Shown here piece after piece: positions 1 to 8,111 of a stretch of DNA of 53,752 nt; positions within the stretch are counted from its first letter, which is position 1; every line of letters begins with the position of its first letter. This DNA is from Pirellulales bacterium (GTDB taxonomy: Bacteria > Planctomycetota > Planctomycetia > Pirellulales > DATAWG01). The stretch is from positions 1 to 53,752 of the forward strand of contig DASZFO010000077.1 in the NCBI GenBank assembly GCA_035939775.1, read 5' to 3'. A model generated the notes under the pieces. That model searched no databases, was not told the origin of the DNA, and saw nothing but the letters and a program-made list of their open reading frames with translations. The position numbers and the translations under genes are program-made.

Positions 1-59
1 TTGCGCGCTAACTGGCTATTCCTGACGCCGTTTTCCTCGCCAATTGGCCTCTTGGTTCG

Positions 60-902
60 TCAGCGGCTCCCCGTATACAGAATGCCGAAAACGCTGTCGT
101 GCGCGATTTTCAGGCAATGCGATGGAAAATCGTGGAGTTCCCCATGGATTCGAATGACCACGGTTCCCTTCTCAACCTCATTATGATCCCAGCACTTCGT
201 CACCGGCGATTCGTCGGCGTCAAGAATATCTAAGCCCGCGAGAAAAAGCTCGTCCCATGCAGGCGCGGACTTTACCAAATACGATTTACGTTTTGAGCGC
301 CCGCACCAAATTGTTCGCCACGGCTGCAGACCTAAGTTCACGATTCTCGTCGCAACGAAATCCACCGGAAGATCCAAATGATTCGAAATATGGACGACAA
401 GATCCATCGACGGACGACTACGCTTTAGTTTCTCAGCCAGCCATTCTCTCGGCAAAAGAATCTCGTCCGCACCGAGATCGCAAAGCTGCTCAATTAAGCC
501 GTGCGCGATCCGCTTTTTCACGTTGCTCCCGGCCGCGCGAGCCATAGCGACACGGTCCTTCTCCAGCACGAGATGGACAAGCTCGTGGGCAATCGTGTGG
601 CGCCGACTCCACTCGTCAAGATCGCCATTAATTTCTATTTCAACGTCGCTCCCCGACAACATTAGCCTGCCGCGCATTGCAAGCGGGACGATCGCAACGC
701 GTTGCACGCCCAAGTGCTTCGCCAGTCGCTTCAAATCCGTCGGCGGAGCGTCCGTCCCAGCGGCGATTAATTCTCGTCTGACGAGGCGCATCGCCTCGGC
801 TTGAGTCGCTTTGCTCTTGCTCCGCTGTTCAGCGGCGGAGTCGAGCAAGCGGTTATAGAACCGAACGTCGAAGTATCGCTGATCTCGGCTGCCGTTCAGC
901 AT
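60..902 (-). CDS. ImmA/IrrE-family zinc metallopeptidase
   Basis: This 280-residue protein carries the gluzincin motif HELVH at residues 106-110, in the context HTIAHELVHLVLEKD. About 30 residues later comes a helix with E138 and the phrase ADEILLPREWL, matching the third zinc ligand and LLMP-like segment of ImmA/IrrE peptidases. Known members cleave or inactivate a cognate XRE-type repressor, as ImmA does to ImmR and IrrE/PprI does to DdrO. The gene starts 13 bases after the stop of the kinase-NDT-XRE gene, so the two are almost certainly one transcript and that XRE protein is the obvious substrate. The last 90 residues (after about 190) have no recognised match and may be a sensor region. 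Family assignment is firm; substrate and trigger are inference. Confidence 0.85.
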   Translation of the reverse strand: MLNGSRDQRYFDVRFYNRLLDSAAEQRSKSKATQAEAMRLVRRELIAAGTDAPPTDLKRLAKHLGVQRVAIVPLAMRGRLMLSGSDVEIEINGDLDEWSRRHTIAHELVHLVLEKDRVAMARAAGSNVKKRIAHGLIEQLCDLGADEILLPREWLAEKLKRSRPSMDLVVHISNHLDLPVDFVATRIVNLGLQPWRTIWCGRSKRKSYLVKSAPAWDELFLAGLDILDADESPVTKCWDHNEVEKGTVVIRIHGELHDFPSHCLKIAHDSVFGILYTGSR

Positions 903-915
903 GGCGTCAGGCCTC

Positions 916-2736
916 TTATTTTCGGTCGGCGTCGTCTGGAAAAAGCTGTAGGCGGCGTCCTCCTCTTTCTTCGGATTCTCTTAGGTGGCGCGCCTCCAAC
1001 GCCCTGTGGCGTGCAACCCACTGGTCTTCGCTGATATTCGTCCCTTCGCCGCTCGCCGCTAACTGCCGCAAATAGTCGTCACGAAGATCGATGAACGAGT
1101 CCGCGTTCCAACCCGCCTTCTTTGCGGTGTTTTCGAGTCGCTTTAAATTCGCGTCCGGTGTCGTCATATTACGCGAGGCTTTGGGCATTTCGTCGCCGAA
1201 AAGGTCATTTAGCGAGGCGCCTAAGGCGACGGCAATCCGTTCGATCAGGTCAATCGATGCGCTCTGATAATACCCCTTTTCGATGGCCTCGAGCAGTCGG
1301 GGCGAGACGCCCAATGAATCCGCGAGATCGCCGGGCGAGCCGTACCCCTTTCTCGTCCGCAAGGTTGTAAGACGGTGTCCGAGCGGTACCGCGCCGCCAG
1401 CATGGACGAGCGTCTTCCAACGCCGAACCGTACCGAGATTGGCGCCTAGGGACCTCCGCAGCTTGCGCTCCAGGTCCTCTGGCGTCGCGTACGTGATATC
1501 GTCGAGGAGGTGCGCAGGACTGCCCGTCACCATCCGCGAAACCGTGCTACTATCCTCGCGCACGAGGAGGATTGTCGGAATGCTGTGACTTGTCGCAATC
1601 TCGATTTCTTGTCCAACGCCGAAACTCGGTCGATTGGCGATCACGAAGAGTAAGTCAGCGGCAACAACTCGCTCGCGGTCAAGCCGATAGACGACGCGCG
1701 GATCAACGCCTTTATTCAACTGCGGATCGGTAGCCTTCCGAGGCTGGTACACGTAAAGGCCGTACTCCTTGGCGGTCTCGGCGATCTTACTGGATACGAA
1801 CATGATCGCTTCACGAGAATCGGGGTCCAAGCCGGTTAATGCCGTGGCGATGTACCCGTGAAGCGGCTCAATAGGTTCCACGCTTGCGAGTTCCGAGTTC
1901 GCACGCTCCAAAAGACTCCGAACGTCCGCGCACGTACCCGGTCGCTTTTCCGGCAATTTGTTCAAGAGTTTCTGCGCCGCGTCAAAGAGAATGGAGGACA
2001 CGCCGTCTGTCGCCTTCACAGCGGGATCAAAACGCGGATTGTCGGTCTCGATCAAGCGGGTGAGGCGTGCCCACTGTCCCTCATCCGCGAATACCTGCTC
2101 CCCGTGCAGTAGCGCATAAATAATGGTTCCCAGGGAATACAAATCAGTCCGATCGTCGTAGCTGCGGCCAAAAAGCATCTCGGGGGATGAATTCCGGATC
2201 GTCCCGATGAAACTTTCCTCCGGCGTCAGACGCGAGTCTGAGAGGATCTGTACAACACCCAGGTCCATCAACTTCACGTCGAAATTGGACGTCACTAATG
2301 CGTTTGCAGGTTTGATATCACGGTGACGAACCCCGTTGTCATGAAGATGCGAGACGGCGCTTAGCAATTGACTGACAAACCGCATGACCAACCGCCGGGG
2401 AGCGGGGTGGAATTGCTCAATCCATTTGTCGAGCGGAATTCCGTCGACATACTCCATCACCAGGAACGGCGCTGAATCGGACGTTCCGGCGGGCACGTAT
2501 TCGTGCATCCGCACGAGATTCGGGTGGGAAAACTGCGACCCAACTTTGAACTCGCGCTCTATTCTGTCGAACTGCCGCGCTTGTTGAAGGATTTCAGGCT
2601 TGTAGCGCTTGATTGCAACGAGATCACCAGGGCGAGCGTACGCCTTCGGCGCGACCGGCGTTGCAAGAAAAACTTCGCCCGCGGCGCCTTCGCCCAATTT
2701 ATCCACGACCCTGAAGTCGCCGATCTGCTCAGTCAT
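916..2736 (-). CDS. Ser/Thr protein kinase fused to NDT-like domain and XRE HTH
   Basis: This 606-residue protein has three parts. Residues 1-285 are a Hanks-type kinase with glycine loop GEGAAG (15-20), ATP lysine K43, HRDIKPAN with catalytic D140 and N145, a DLG metal motif (158-160, in place of DFG) and SPE at 184-186, so it looks active. Residues 293-430 (GYIATALTGL, a DRERVVAADLLFVIANRPSFGVGQEIEIA block, IPTILL) resemble nucleoside 2-deoxyribosyltransferases; E377 sits where their catalytic glutamate lies. Residues about 452-515 form an XRE helix-turn-helix. The C-terminal 90 residues are charged and unassigned. I chose ATG 2736, which begins just before the kinase fold and has a GGGGGCGAG stretch upstream, over ATG 2787. 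No membrane helix is seen. It precedes the ImmA gene and lies 120 bases after nrdJ. Domain calls are sound, the NDT label moderately so, and the combined role is unknown. Confidence 0.82.
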   Translation of the reverse strand: MTEQIGDFRVVDKLGEGAAGEVFLATPVAPKAYARPGDLVAIKRYKPEILQQARQFDRIEREFKVGSQFSHPNLVRMHEYVPAGTSDSAPFLVMEYVDGIPLDKWIEQFHPAPRRLVMRFVSQLLSAVSHLHDNGVRHRDIKPANALVTSNFDVKLMDLGVVQILSDSRLTPEESFIGTIRNSSPEMLFGRSYDDRTDLYSLGTIIYALLHGEQVFADEGQWARLTRLIETDNPRFDPAVKATDGVSSILFDAAQKLLNKLPEKRPGTCADVRSLLERANSELASVEPIEPLHGYIATALTGLDPDSREAIMFVSSKIAETAKEYGLYVYQPRKATDPQLNKGVDPRVVYRLDRERVVAADLLFVIANRPSFGVGQEIEIATSHSIPTILLVREDSSTVSRMVTGSPAHLLDDITYATPEDLERKLRRSLGANLGTVRRWKTLVHAGGAVPLGHRLTTLRTRKGYGSPGDLADSLGVSPRLLEAIEKGYYQSASIDLIERIAVALGASLNDLFGDEMPKASRNMTTPDANLKRLENTAKKAGWNADSFIDLRDDYLRQLAASGEGTNISEDQWVARHRALEARHLRESEERGGRRLQLFPDDADRK

Positions 2737-2856
2737 GACACTCGCCCCCGATTGTTTAATTTCGCGCTGAGCGCGGGGAATGTGCATTCGACGCCGCTCA
2801 GTATTCGTCCGTTTAGTCTCTCATATTCTGCGGTCCTGTGCTTGCCGTCGTCCTCC

Positions 2857-5800
2857 TTACGAACATCCCATGCTGTTGCCGCAGTTGTAGCAGAGGTAGC
2901 AGTTGCCGCTGCGCACTGTGATCGAGCCGCAGTTGTCGCAGCTTGGGGCGTCGAGTTGGAATTTGGCGAATTGCTCGCTTTGCGTCGAGAAGTGGCCCCC
3001 GTTGAGATCGACTTTCATCGCCACGCCGGCGCGCTCGAGGAGGGCCGCGTCGGGGCGGGATGGGGACTGGGGGCTGGGGGCTGGGGGCTGGGAAGTCGAG
3101 CGTGCCTTTTTTTCTGGGCGCTTTTGCGCGGTTGCCCCCTCACCCCGGCCCTCTCCCGCCAGGGGAGAGGGAGATGAAGTTGGCGCGCTCCGTTGGATTG
3201 TCGGTCCGGTTGAATGCTTGGCTGCCGGCGCTTTTGTCAGGCCGCGGGCCTGACCTACGGGCTTGGAACTGGTCCGGGGTGTGACCACCCCGGCTCGTTG
3301 TTCGTCGCCAAGCAGTCCGCGCTGGTCTTCAATCGGCGCGTCGTCGCTCTTTGGGATCACGGTCGGGCCTTCGTCGCCGAGAAGGCCTTGCTGCGCTTCG
3401 CGGAAGCCGGGTAGGAAGGTGATCCCCAGCCAGCGGAAGATGTAGTCGACGATGCTCTTGGCGATCCGGATGTCCGGGTTCTTGGTGTGCCCCATCGGCT
3501 CGAAGCGGGTGTGTGAGAACTTGTTCACATACACTTCGAGCGGCACCCCGTATTGCCAGCTCATCGAGACGGCCGTGCCGAAGCAATCCATCAGCCCGCC
3601 GATCGTGCTGCCCTCCTTGGCCATCGTGATGAACAGCTCGCCCGGCCGGCCGTCTTCATAGAGGCCGACCGTGATGTAGCCCTCGTGCCCGGACACGCTG
3701 AACTTGTGCGTGATCGAGTTGCGAGTGTCCTGCAAGTGCTCGCGGCGCGGGACGGCGGCTTGTTTGGCGGCCGCCTTATCCCCTTCGCTCGAAGTGGAAA
3801 GCGGTTGACTCTCCTTCGAACCGTCGCGATAGATGGCCAGGGCCTTGAGGCCCAGCCGCCAGCCTTCGAGATAGGCGCTGGCGATGTCGGCCGGGGTCGT
3901 GTCGCGCGGCATGTTCACCGTCTTCGAGATGGCCCCCGAAAGGAACGGTTGGGCCGCGGCCATCGTCAGCACATGCGCCCGCCAGCCGATCGACCTGGTG
4001 CCGTTGCGCGGTTGGAAGGCACAGTCGAACACGGGCAGGTGCTCCGGCTGCAATTCCGGGGCGCCTTCGATCGTGTCGTGCTTGTCGATATAGGCCAGGA
4101 TCGACTCGATCTGCGGCTCGTCGTACCCGAGGGTCTTGAGCCCCAGCGGCACCGTTTGGTTGACGATCTTGAGCATGCCGCCGCCGGCAAGCTGTTTGTA
4201 CTTCACCAGGGCGATGTCCGGCTCGATCCCGGTCGTGTCGCAATCCATCATGAAGCTGATGGTGCCGGTCGGGGCGAGCACGGTGGCCTGGGCGTTGCGG
4301 AAGCCGCTGGCGCGCCCGGCGTCGAGCACTTCGTCCCACAGACTGCGGGCCGCTTCCTTCAAATCGCCGGGGCAGGCTTCGTCGATTCGCTCGACCGCGT
4401 CGCGGTGCATCTGCATCACGTGCAGCATCGGATCGCGATTGATCTCGAACGAATCGAACGGCCCGACCGCCGCGGCCAATTCGCTGCTGGTGAGGTTCGC
4501 GGCGCCGTGCAGCAGGGCCGTGATCGCCCCGCAAAGGCCGCGCGCGGCGTCTGAATCATACGGCAAGCCGCTGGCCATGATCAGGCTGCCGAGGTTCGAA
4601 TAACCCAGCCCGAGCGGGCGGAAGCGATGGCTGTTCTCGGCGATCCGCTTGGTCGGATAGCTGGCATGATCGACGAGGATTTCCTGGGCGATGAAGTAGA
4701 TGCGGCACGCATGATGGAACCGGTCGACGTCGAACGAGCCATCCTCATTGCGGAACTTCATCAGGTTGATGCTCGCCAGGTTGCAGGCCGTGTCGTCGAG
4801 GAACATGTACTCCGAGCAAGGATTCGAGGCGTTGATCCGCCCCGAGTTCGGGCAGGTGTTCCAGTGGTTGATCGTCGAATCGTATTGCACTCCAGGATCG
4901 CCGCACGACCAGGCGCATTCCGACATTCGGCCGAGCATCTCACGGGCCGGCCACGATGGCCCGGCCTCGTTCGGGTTCGTGACCCAATGCGTGACCCAGG
5001 GCTTGTCTTCGGTGACGGCCTGCATGAACTCGTCGGTGACGCGCACCGAGAGGTTCGCGTTCTGGAACATGATCGAGCTGTAGGCCTCGCCGTTGAAGTT
5101 GGCCTCGTAGCCTCCCTTCTCGATCAGCACCAGCGCCTTCTTCTCCTCTTTGGCCTTGCACTCGATGAACTCCATGATGTCGGGATGGCCGACCTTGAGC
5201 GATTGCATCTTGGCGGCGCGGCGCGTCTTGCCGCCGCTCTTCACGACCGCGGCGATCTGATCGTAGACGCGCATGAACGAAAGCGGGCCGCTCGGCCTGC
5301 CGCCCCCCGAGAGCTTCTCGCGATGCGAGCGCAGCGTGCTGAGATCGGTCCCCGTGCCCGAGCCGAACTTGAACAGCATGGCCTCGCTGCGGGCGAGTTC
5401 CATGATGTCTTCCATGTCGTCTCTGACGCTCTGAATGAAGCAGGCGGAGCCTTGCGGGTATTCGTACGGGTTCTCCGGTTGGTTGACCGTCTCGGCCACC
5501 GGGTCCCAGTGCCAATTGCATTGCGCCCCTTTGACGCCGTATTGATGATAGAGGCCGACGTTGAACCAGACCGGGCTGTTGAACGCCCCGTGCTGGTGCA
5601 GGCAGAGCCAAGTCAAGTCGCGGTAGAAATTCTCGCCGTCTTCGGCGCTGGCGAAGTAGCCGTCTTGCAGCCCCCAATCGGCGATCGTGCGACTGACGCG
5701 ATGGATGATCTGGCGGACGCTATTCTCGCGCTGCGGCGTGTTGATCTCGCCATAGAAGTATTTGCTGACCACCACGTTCGTGGCCAACTGGCTCCAAGAC

Positions 5801-6027
5801 TTGGGGATCTCGCAATTGGTCTGCTCGAAGAGCACGCCCCCCGATTCGTCCTTGATCGCCGCGGTGCGCTGGTCCCACTCGACGGTGTCGAACGGATCGG
5901 CAATATCGGTTGGGCAAAAGACCGGCTCGACGGCCAGGCCTTCCGGGCGGCGCCGGGCAGAATGGCGACGCGAACCACTGGTCTTGGAAATGGGGTTTTT
6001 CATGCTACCGAGTTCGGCTCGGGCCAT
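2857..6027 (-). CDS. nrdJ: Adenosylcobalamin-dependent (class II) ribonucleotide reductase
   Basis: This 1056-residue enzyme reduces ribonucleotides to deoxyribonucleotides using a B12-derived radical, so it works without oxygen and without a small subunit. Visible motifs are GSACF near residue 195 (redox cysteine), NPCSE near 402 (radical-site cysteine and glutamate), and APTGTISFMMDCDTTGIEPD near 590, typical of the B12-dependent class. At the C-terminus (about 1028-1050) two CxxC pairs in CDNCG and CYNCG resemble the zinc ribbon or shuttle cysteines of this family. Residues about 950-990 are a low-complexity linker in which a dispersed genomic repeat is translated in frame as SPSPLAGEGRGEG. 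Start ATG 6027 has AAGGAG eight bases upstream, better than ATG 6003. A perfect palindrome lies 43 bases upstream (6070-6089). Confidence 0.95.
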   Translation of the reverse strand: MARAELGSMKNPISKTSGSRRHSARRRPEGLAVEPVFCPTDIADPFDTVEWDQRTAAIKDESGGVLFEQTNCEIPKSWSQLATNVVVSKYFYGEINTPQRENSVRQIIHRVSRTIADWGLQDGYFASAEDGENFYRDLTWLCLHQHGAFNSPVWFNVGLYHQYGVKGAQCNWHWDPVAETVNQPENPYEYPQGSACFIQSVRDDMEDIMELARSEAMLFKFGSGTGTDLSTLRSHREKLSGGGRPSGPLSFMRVYDQIAAVVKSGGKTRRAAKMQSLKVGHPDIMEFIECKAKEEKKALVLIEKGGYEANFNGEAYSSIMFQNANLSVRVTDEFMQAVTEDKPWVTHWVTNPNEAGPSWPAREMLGRMSECAWSCGDPGVQYDSTINHWNTCPNSGRINASNPCSEYMFLDDTACNLASINLMKFRNEDGSFDVDRFHHACRIYFIAQEILVDHASYPTKRIAENSHRFRPLGLGYSNLGSLIMASGLPYDSDAARGLCGAITALLHGAANLTSSELAAAVGPFDSFEINRDPMLHVMQMHRDAVERIDEACPGDLKEAARSLWDEVLDAGRASGFRNAQATVLAPTGTISFMMDCDTTGIEPDIALVKYKQLAGGGMLKIVNQTVPLGLKTLGYDEPQIESILAYIDKHDTIEGAPELQPEHLPVFDCAFQPRNGTRSIGWRAHVLTMAAAQPFLSGAISKTVNMPRDTTPADIASAYLEGWRLGLKALAIYRDGSKESQPLSTSSEGDKAAAKQAAVPRREHLQDTRNSITHKFSVSGHEGYITVGLYEDGRPGELFITMAKEGSTIGGLMDCFGTAVSMSWQYGVPLEVYVNKFSHTRFEPMGHTKNPDIRIAKSIVDYIFRWLGITFLPGFREAQQGLLGDEGPTVIPKSDDAPIEDQRGLLGDEQRAGVVTPRTSSKPVGQARGLTKAPAAKHSTGPTIQRSAPTSSPSPLAGEGRGEGATAQKRPEKKARSTSQPPAPSPQSPSRPDAALLERAGVAMKVDLNGGHFSTQSEQFAKFQLDAPSCDNCGSITVRSGNCYLCYNCGNSMGCS
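3136..3173. repeat. Dispersed palindromic repeat inside nrdJ
   Basis: The segment reads CCCTCACCCC, GGCCCTCTCCC, then the near-complementary GGGGAGAGGGAG, so it can form a hairpin. It is translated in frame within the linker before the zinc-ribbon tail of the reductase. A second copy with the same layout lies at 39817-39852 between genes. Similar CCTCACCCC...CTCTCCC elements are widely dispersed in environmental bacterial genomes. Confidence 0.8.
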
Positions 6028-6069
6028 TGTTCAGCTCCTTCTGGAAAAGAATCCTGAGCATCCGTTCGA

Positions 6070-6089
6070 TAGTATACTTCAGTATACTA
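6070..6089. promoter_or_regulatory. Perfect 20-bp palindrome upstream of nrdJ (operator candidate)
   Basis: TAGTATACTTCAGTATACTA has two 9-base arms that are exact reverse complements around a 2-base centre. It lies 43 bases upstream of the nrdJ start and is AT-rich in a GC-rich genome. This is the size and symmetry of a dimeric repressor site. It does not match the NrdR box I know, and no cobalamin riboswitch is visible. The regulator is unknown. Confidence 0.55.
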
Positions 6090-6770
6090 AACCAAAGTCC
6101 CTTTCGGCACCCGCCACACAAGATTATAAGGCTTTTGGAGGCCAGGAATCCGGCCCCGTGCGATCGTTCCACCCATTGGTGGCAAATTGTGTCGTTTGTG
6201 CTAGCAGAACTCAACAGGTTGTGGTCGATGCTCACAATACCACAACATACAGCGTGAGGGGCTAGTTTACAAACTTTCTCCTCCTCGTCAACAGGAGTCC
6301 AAAATCGGGTTCTAAGGCCTTGCAGGGAGGGGGTTTCGGGCGGCGGATGCTAGCACGGCCCGCCGCGCGGTCTCAAGGTCGCCAGGGCGGATTCGCGCTC
6401 GTTTTTCCGGACGATTTGGAGCTTCGTTGACGCCGCGCTAACGCACTCTAAACACGCGGAAAATTTTTTGGCGTTTTTTCGCCCGGCCGACATGAATCGA
6501 TGGTGGTCGTCCTTCAAAAGAACCGGAGGAAACAGAGAGTTTGATTCGCGACTTGCCGGTCTCTCCGTTCCCTCTGTTTGCTCCTCTTCATCCGTTTTGG
6601 ATTTCTCGTATGAGGAGTCAGCGTCTACTCGGCATCGGGAGCGGATTTGGTAGAATTGCGGCTGCCCGATGACCCTAAGCTGAGCGCCAGCGTGATGTCG
6701 CCGATCTAGCCAGTTTTACCTGAACTTGAACGATCCCGTACCACCCCAAAAAAAATCCCGCATAGTTCTC
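6090..6770. other. Intergenic region between nrdJ and recA
   Basis: About 680 bases without a supportable gene separate the divergent nrdJ and recA. The stretch 6100-6300 is AT-richer than its surroundings and holds a TATAAT-like hexamer on the minus strand (6123-6128) that could serve nrdJ, but no good -35 was found. An inverted repeat lies at 6525-6584. The short ORFs here have no coding character. Confidence 0.5.
6525..6584. repeat. Inverted repeat, GGAG-AAACAGAG family
   Basis: The left arm GGAGGAAACAGAG (6525-6537) and right arm CTCTGTTTGCTCC (6572-6584) are complementary at 12 of 13 positions, around 34 bases that include a CTCTCCGTTCC motif. A related element with GGAGCAAAC and GTTTGCTCC ends is at 40691-40751. 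Confidence 0.7.
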
Positions 6771-6799
6771 TTGCTAACTCAAAAGACCGCCGATATACT
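6771..6799 (+). promoter_or_regulatory. Sigma-70 promoter of recA
   Basis: A -35 TTGCTA (6771-6776) and -10 TATACT (6794-6799) are separated by 17 bases, placing transcription start near 6806 and a leader of about 90 bases before recA. The -10 overlaps the operator-like palindrome at 6796-6815, the usual arrangement for LexA repression. Confidence 0.65.
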
Positions 6800-6815
6800 G
6801 TTCAGGAGTTCAGTA
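6796..6815 (+). promoter_or_regulatory. SOS (LexA-like) operator candidate for recA
   Basis: TACTGTTCAGGAGTTCAGTA has the TACTG-N10-CAGTA frame of the enterobacterial LexA box and differs from the CTGT-N8-ACAG core at one base. It covers the end of the -10 and the predicted start of transcription of recA, so binding would block the promoter. That LexA binds here is inferred; no lexA gene is in the window. Confidence 0.55.
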
Positions 6816-6894
6816 ACTCGGCCGCGACGGATTGGCGATTTTCGCGCTCGTTTCCGCCGGCTTTTCGAGATCTCGAGCCAAAAGGACTGTGACC

Positions 6895-8034
6895 ATGGTA
6901 ACCGCCACGAAAACGAACAATCGCATGGCCAAAAAAGAGACCGTTCCCGGCAAGTCGTCCACGAAACACGATCCGCACCAGGCCGGCGAGACGCTGATGG
7001 AAGAGAATCCGGCGCTCAAGAACGCGGTGGCGCAGATCGAAAAGCAATACGGCGAAGGCTCGATCATGCCGCTGGGAACCGGCATGAACGGACCGATCGC
7101 GGGAATCCCCACCGGCAGCCTCTCACTCGACATGGCGCTCGGCGGCGTCGGCGTGCCCAAGGGGCGGATCATCGAGATCTTCGGCCCTGAATCGAGCGGC
7201 AAGACCACGCTCGCCCTGCACGTCATCGCGCGGGCGCAGAAGGCAGACGGAATCGCCGCCTTCATCGATGCCGAGCACGCCCTCGATCCAAGCTGGGCCA
7301 AGAAGCTGGGTGTGGAGTTGGAAACGCTGCTCGTGAGCCAGCCCGGCAGCGGTGAAGAGGCGATGCACATCACCGAAATGCTGATCCGCTCGAACGCCGT
7401 GGACGTGATCGTCATCGACTCGGTGGCGGCGCTCGTTCCGCAGAAGGAACTGGATGGCGACATGGGCGATTCGCACGTCGGCTTGCAGGCCCGGCTGATG
7501 AGCCAGGCGATGCGCAAGCTGACCGGCGCGATCTCGAAGAGCAAGACCTGCGTGATCTTCATCAACCAGATTCGCGAGAAGATCGGAGTGATGTTCGGCA
7601 GTCCGGAAACCACCCCCGGCGGCCGGGCGCTTAAGTTCTATAGCTCCTGCCGGATCGACGTGCGCCGGATCGGCCAGCTCAAGGAAGGGGAGGAAGTGGT
7701 CGGGCAGCGGGTGCGGGCGAAGGTGGTCAAAAACAAGGTCGCGCCGCCGTTCCGAGTCGCCGAATTTGACATGATGCATTCCGATGGCATCAGTTACGAA
7801 GGAGACGTGCTCGATCTGGCGATGGTGCAGAAGATCGTCGTGCGGTCCGGCACATGGTTCCGCTATGGCGATCTTCAACTTGGCCAGGGTCGCGAGCGCG
7901 TGCGGGCGTATCTCCGCGAGCATCCCGAGCTGACCGAAGAGCTGCGAACCAAGATCATGGAATCCGGCGCGCCGGCGGCGATCGCCGCGGCGCCGGCGGC
8001 AGACACGGAGGGCGACGGTGCGGCGACCGAGTGA
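6895..8034 (+). CDS. recA: Recombinase RecA
   Basis: RecA forms ATP-dependent filaments on single-stranded DNA, drives strand exchange and triggers LexA self-cleavage in the SOS response. Walker [10 protein letters not shown] is at residues 97-105, the Walker B region [14 protein letters not shown] follows, and the DNA-binding loop region with [28 protein letters not shown] is intact. I start at ATG 6895 (379 residues), where AAAGGA lies upstream; the in-frame extension back to 6832 has no RecA similarity. The first 35 residues form a Lys/Thr-rich tail longer than in E. coli RecA. A promoter and SOS-like operator lie directly upstream. Confidence 0.97.
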   Translation: MVTATKTNNRMAKKETVPGKSSTKHDPHQAGETLMEENPALKNAVAQIEKQYGEGSIMPLGTGMNGPIAGIPTGSLSLDMALGGVGVPKGRIIEIFGPESSGKTTLALHVIARAQKADGIAAFIDAEHALDPSWAKKLGVELETLLVSQPGSGEEAMHITEMLIRSNAVDVIVIDSVAALVPQKELDGDMGDSHVGLQARLMSQAMRKLTGAISKSKTCVIFINQIREKIGVMFGSPETTPGGRALKFYSSCRIDVRRIGQLKEGEEVVGQRVRAKVVKNKVAPPFRVAEFDMMHSDGISYEGDVLDLAMVQKIVVRSGTWFRYGDLQLGQGRERVRAYLREHPELTEELRTKIMESGAPAAIAAAPAADTEGDGAATE

Positions 8035-8111
8035 CAGGATGAAGAATGCGAAGCCCGGAGCGATCTCGAGTCTGACCGCCCGCTTCCCGACCTCCGCACA
8101 GCGGTGAACGA

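Noticed and set aside
4627-6057. Plus-strand ORF of 476 residues opposite nrdJ
   Set aside because: Lies entirely antisense to the clear ribonucleotide reductase, is rich in Arg/Ala/Val/Asp as GC-rich shadows are, and shows no motif.
6028-6250. Cobalamin riboswitch upstream of nrdJ
   Set aside because: No B12-box-like conserved sequence was seen; only a palindrome is present.
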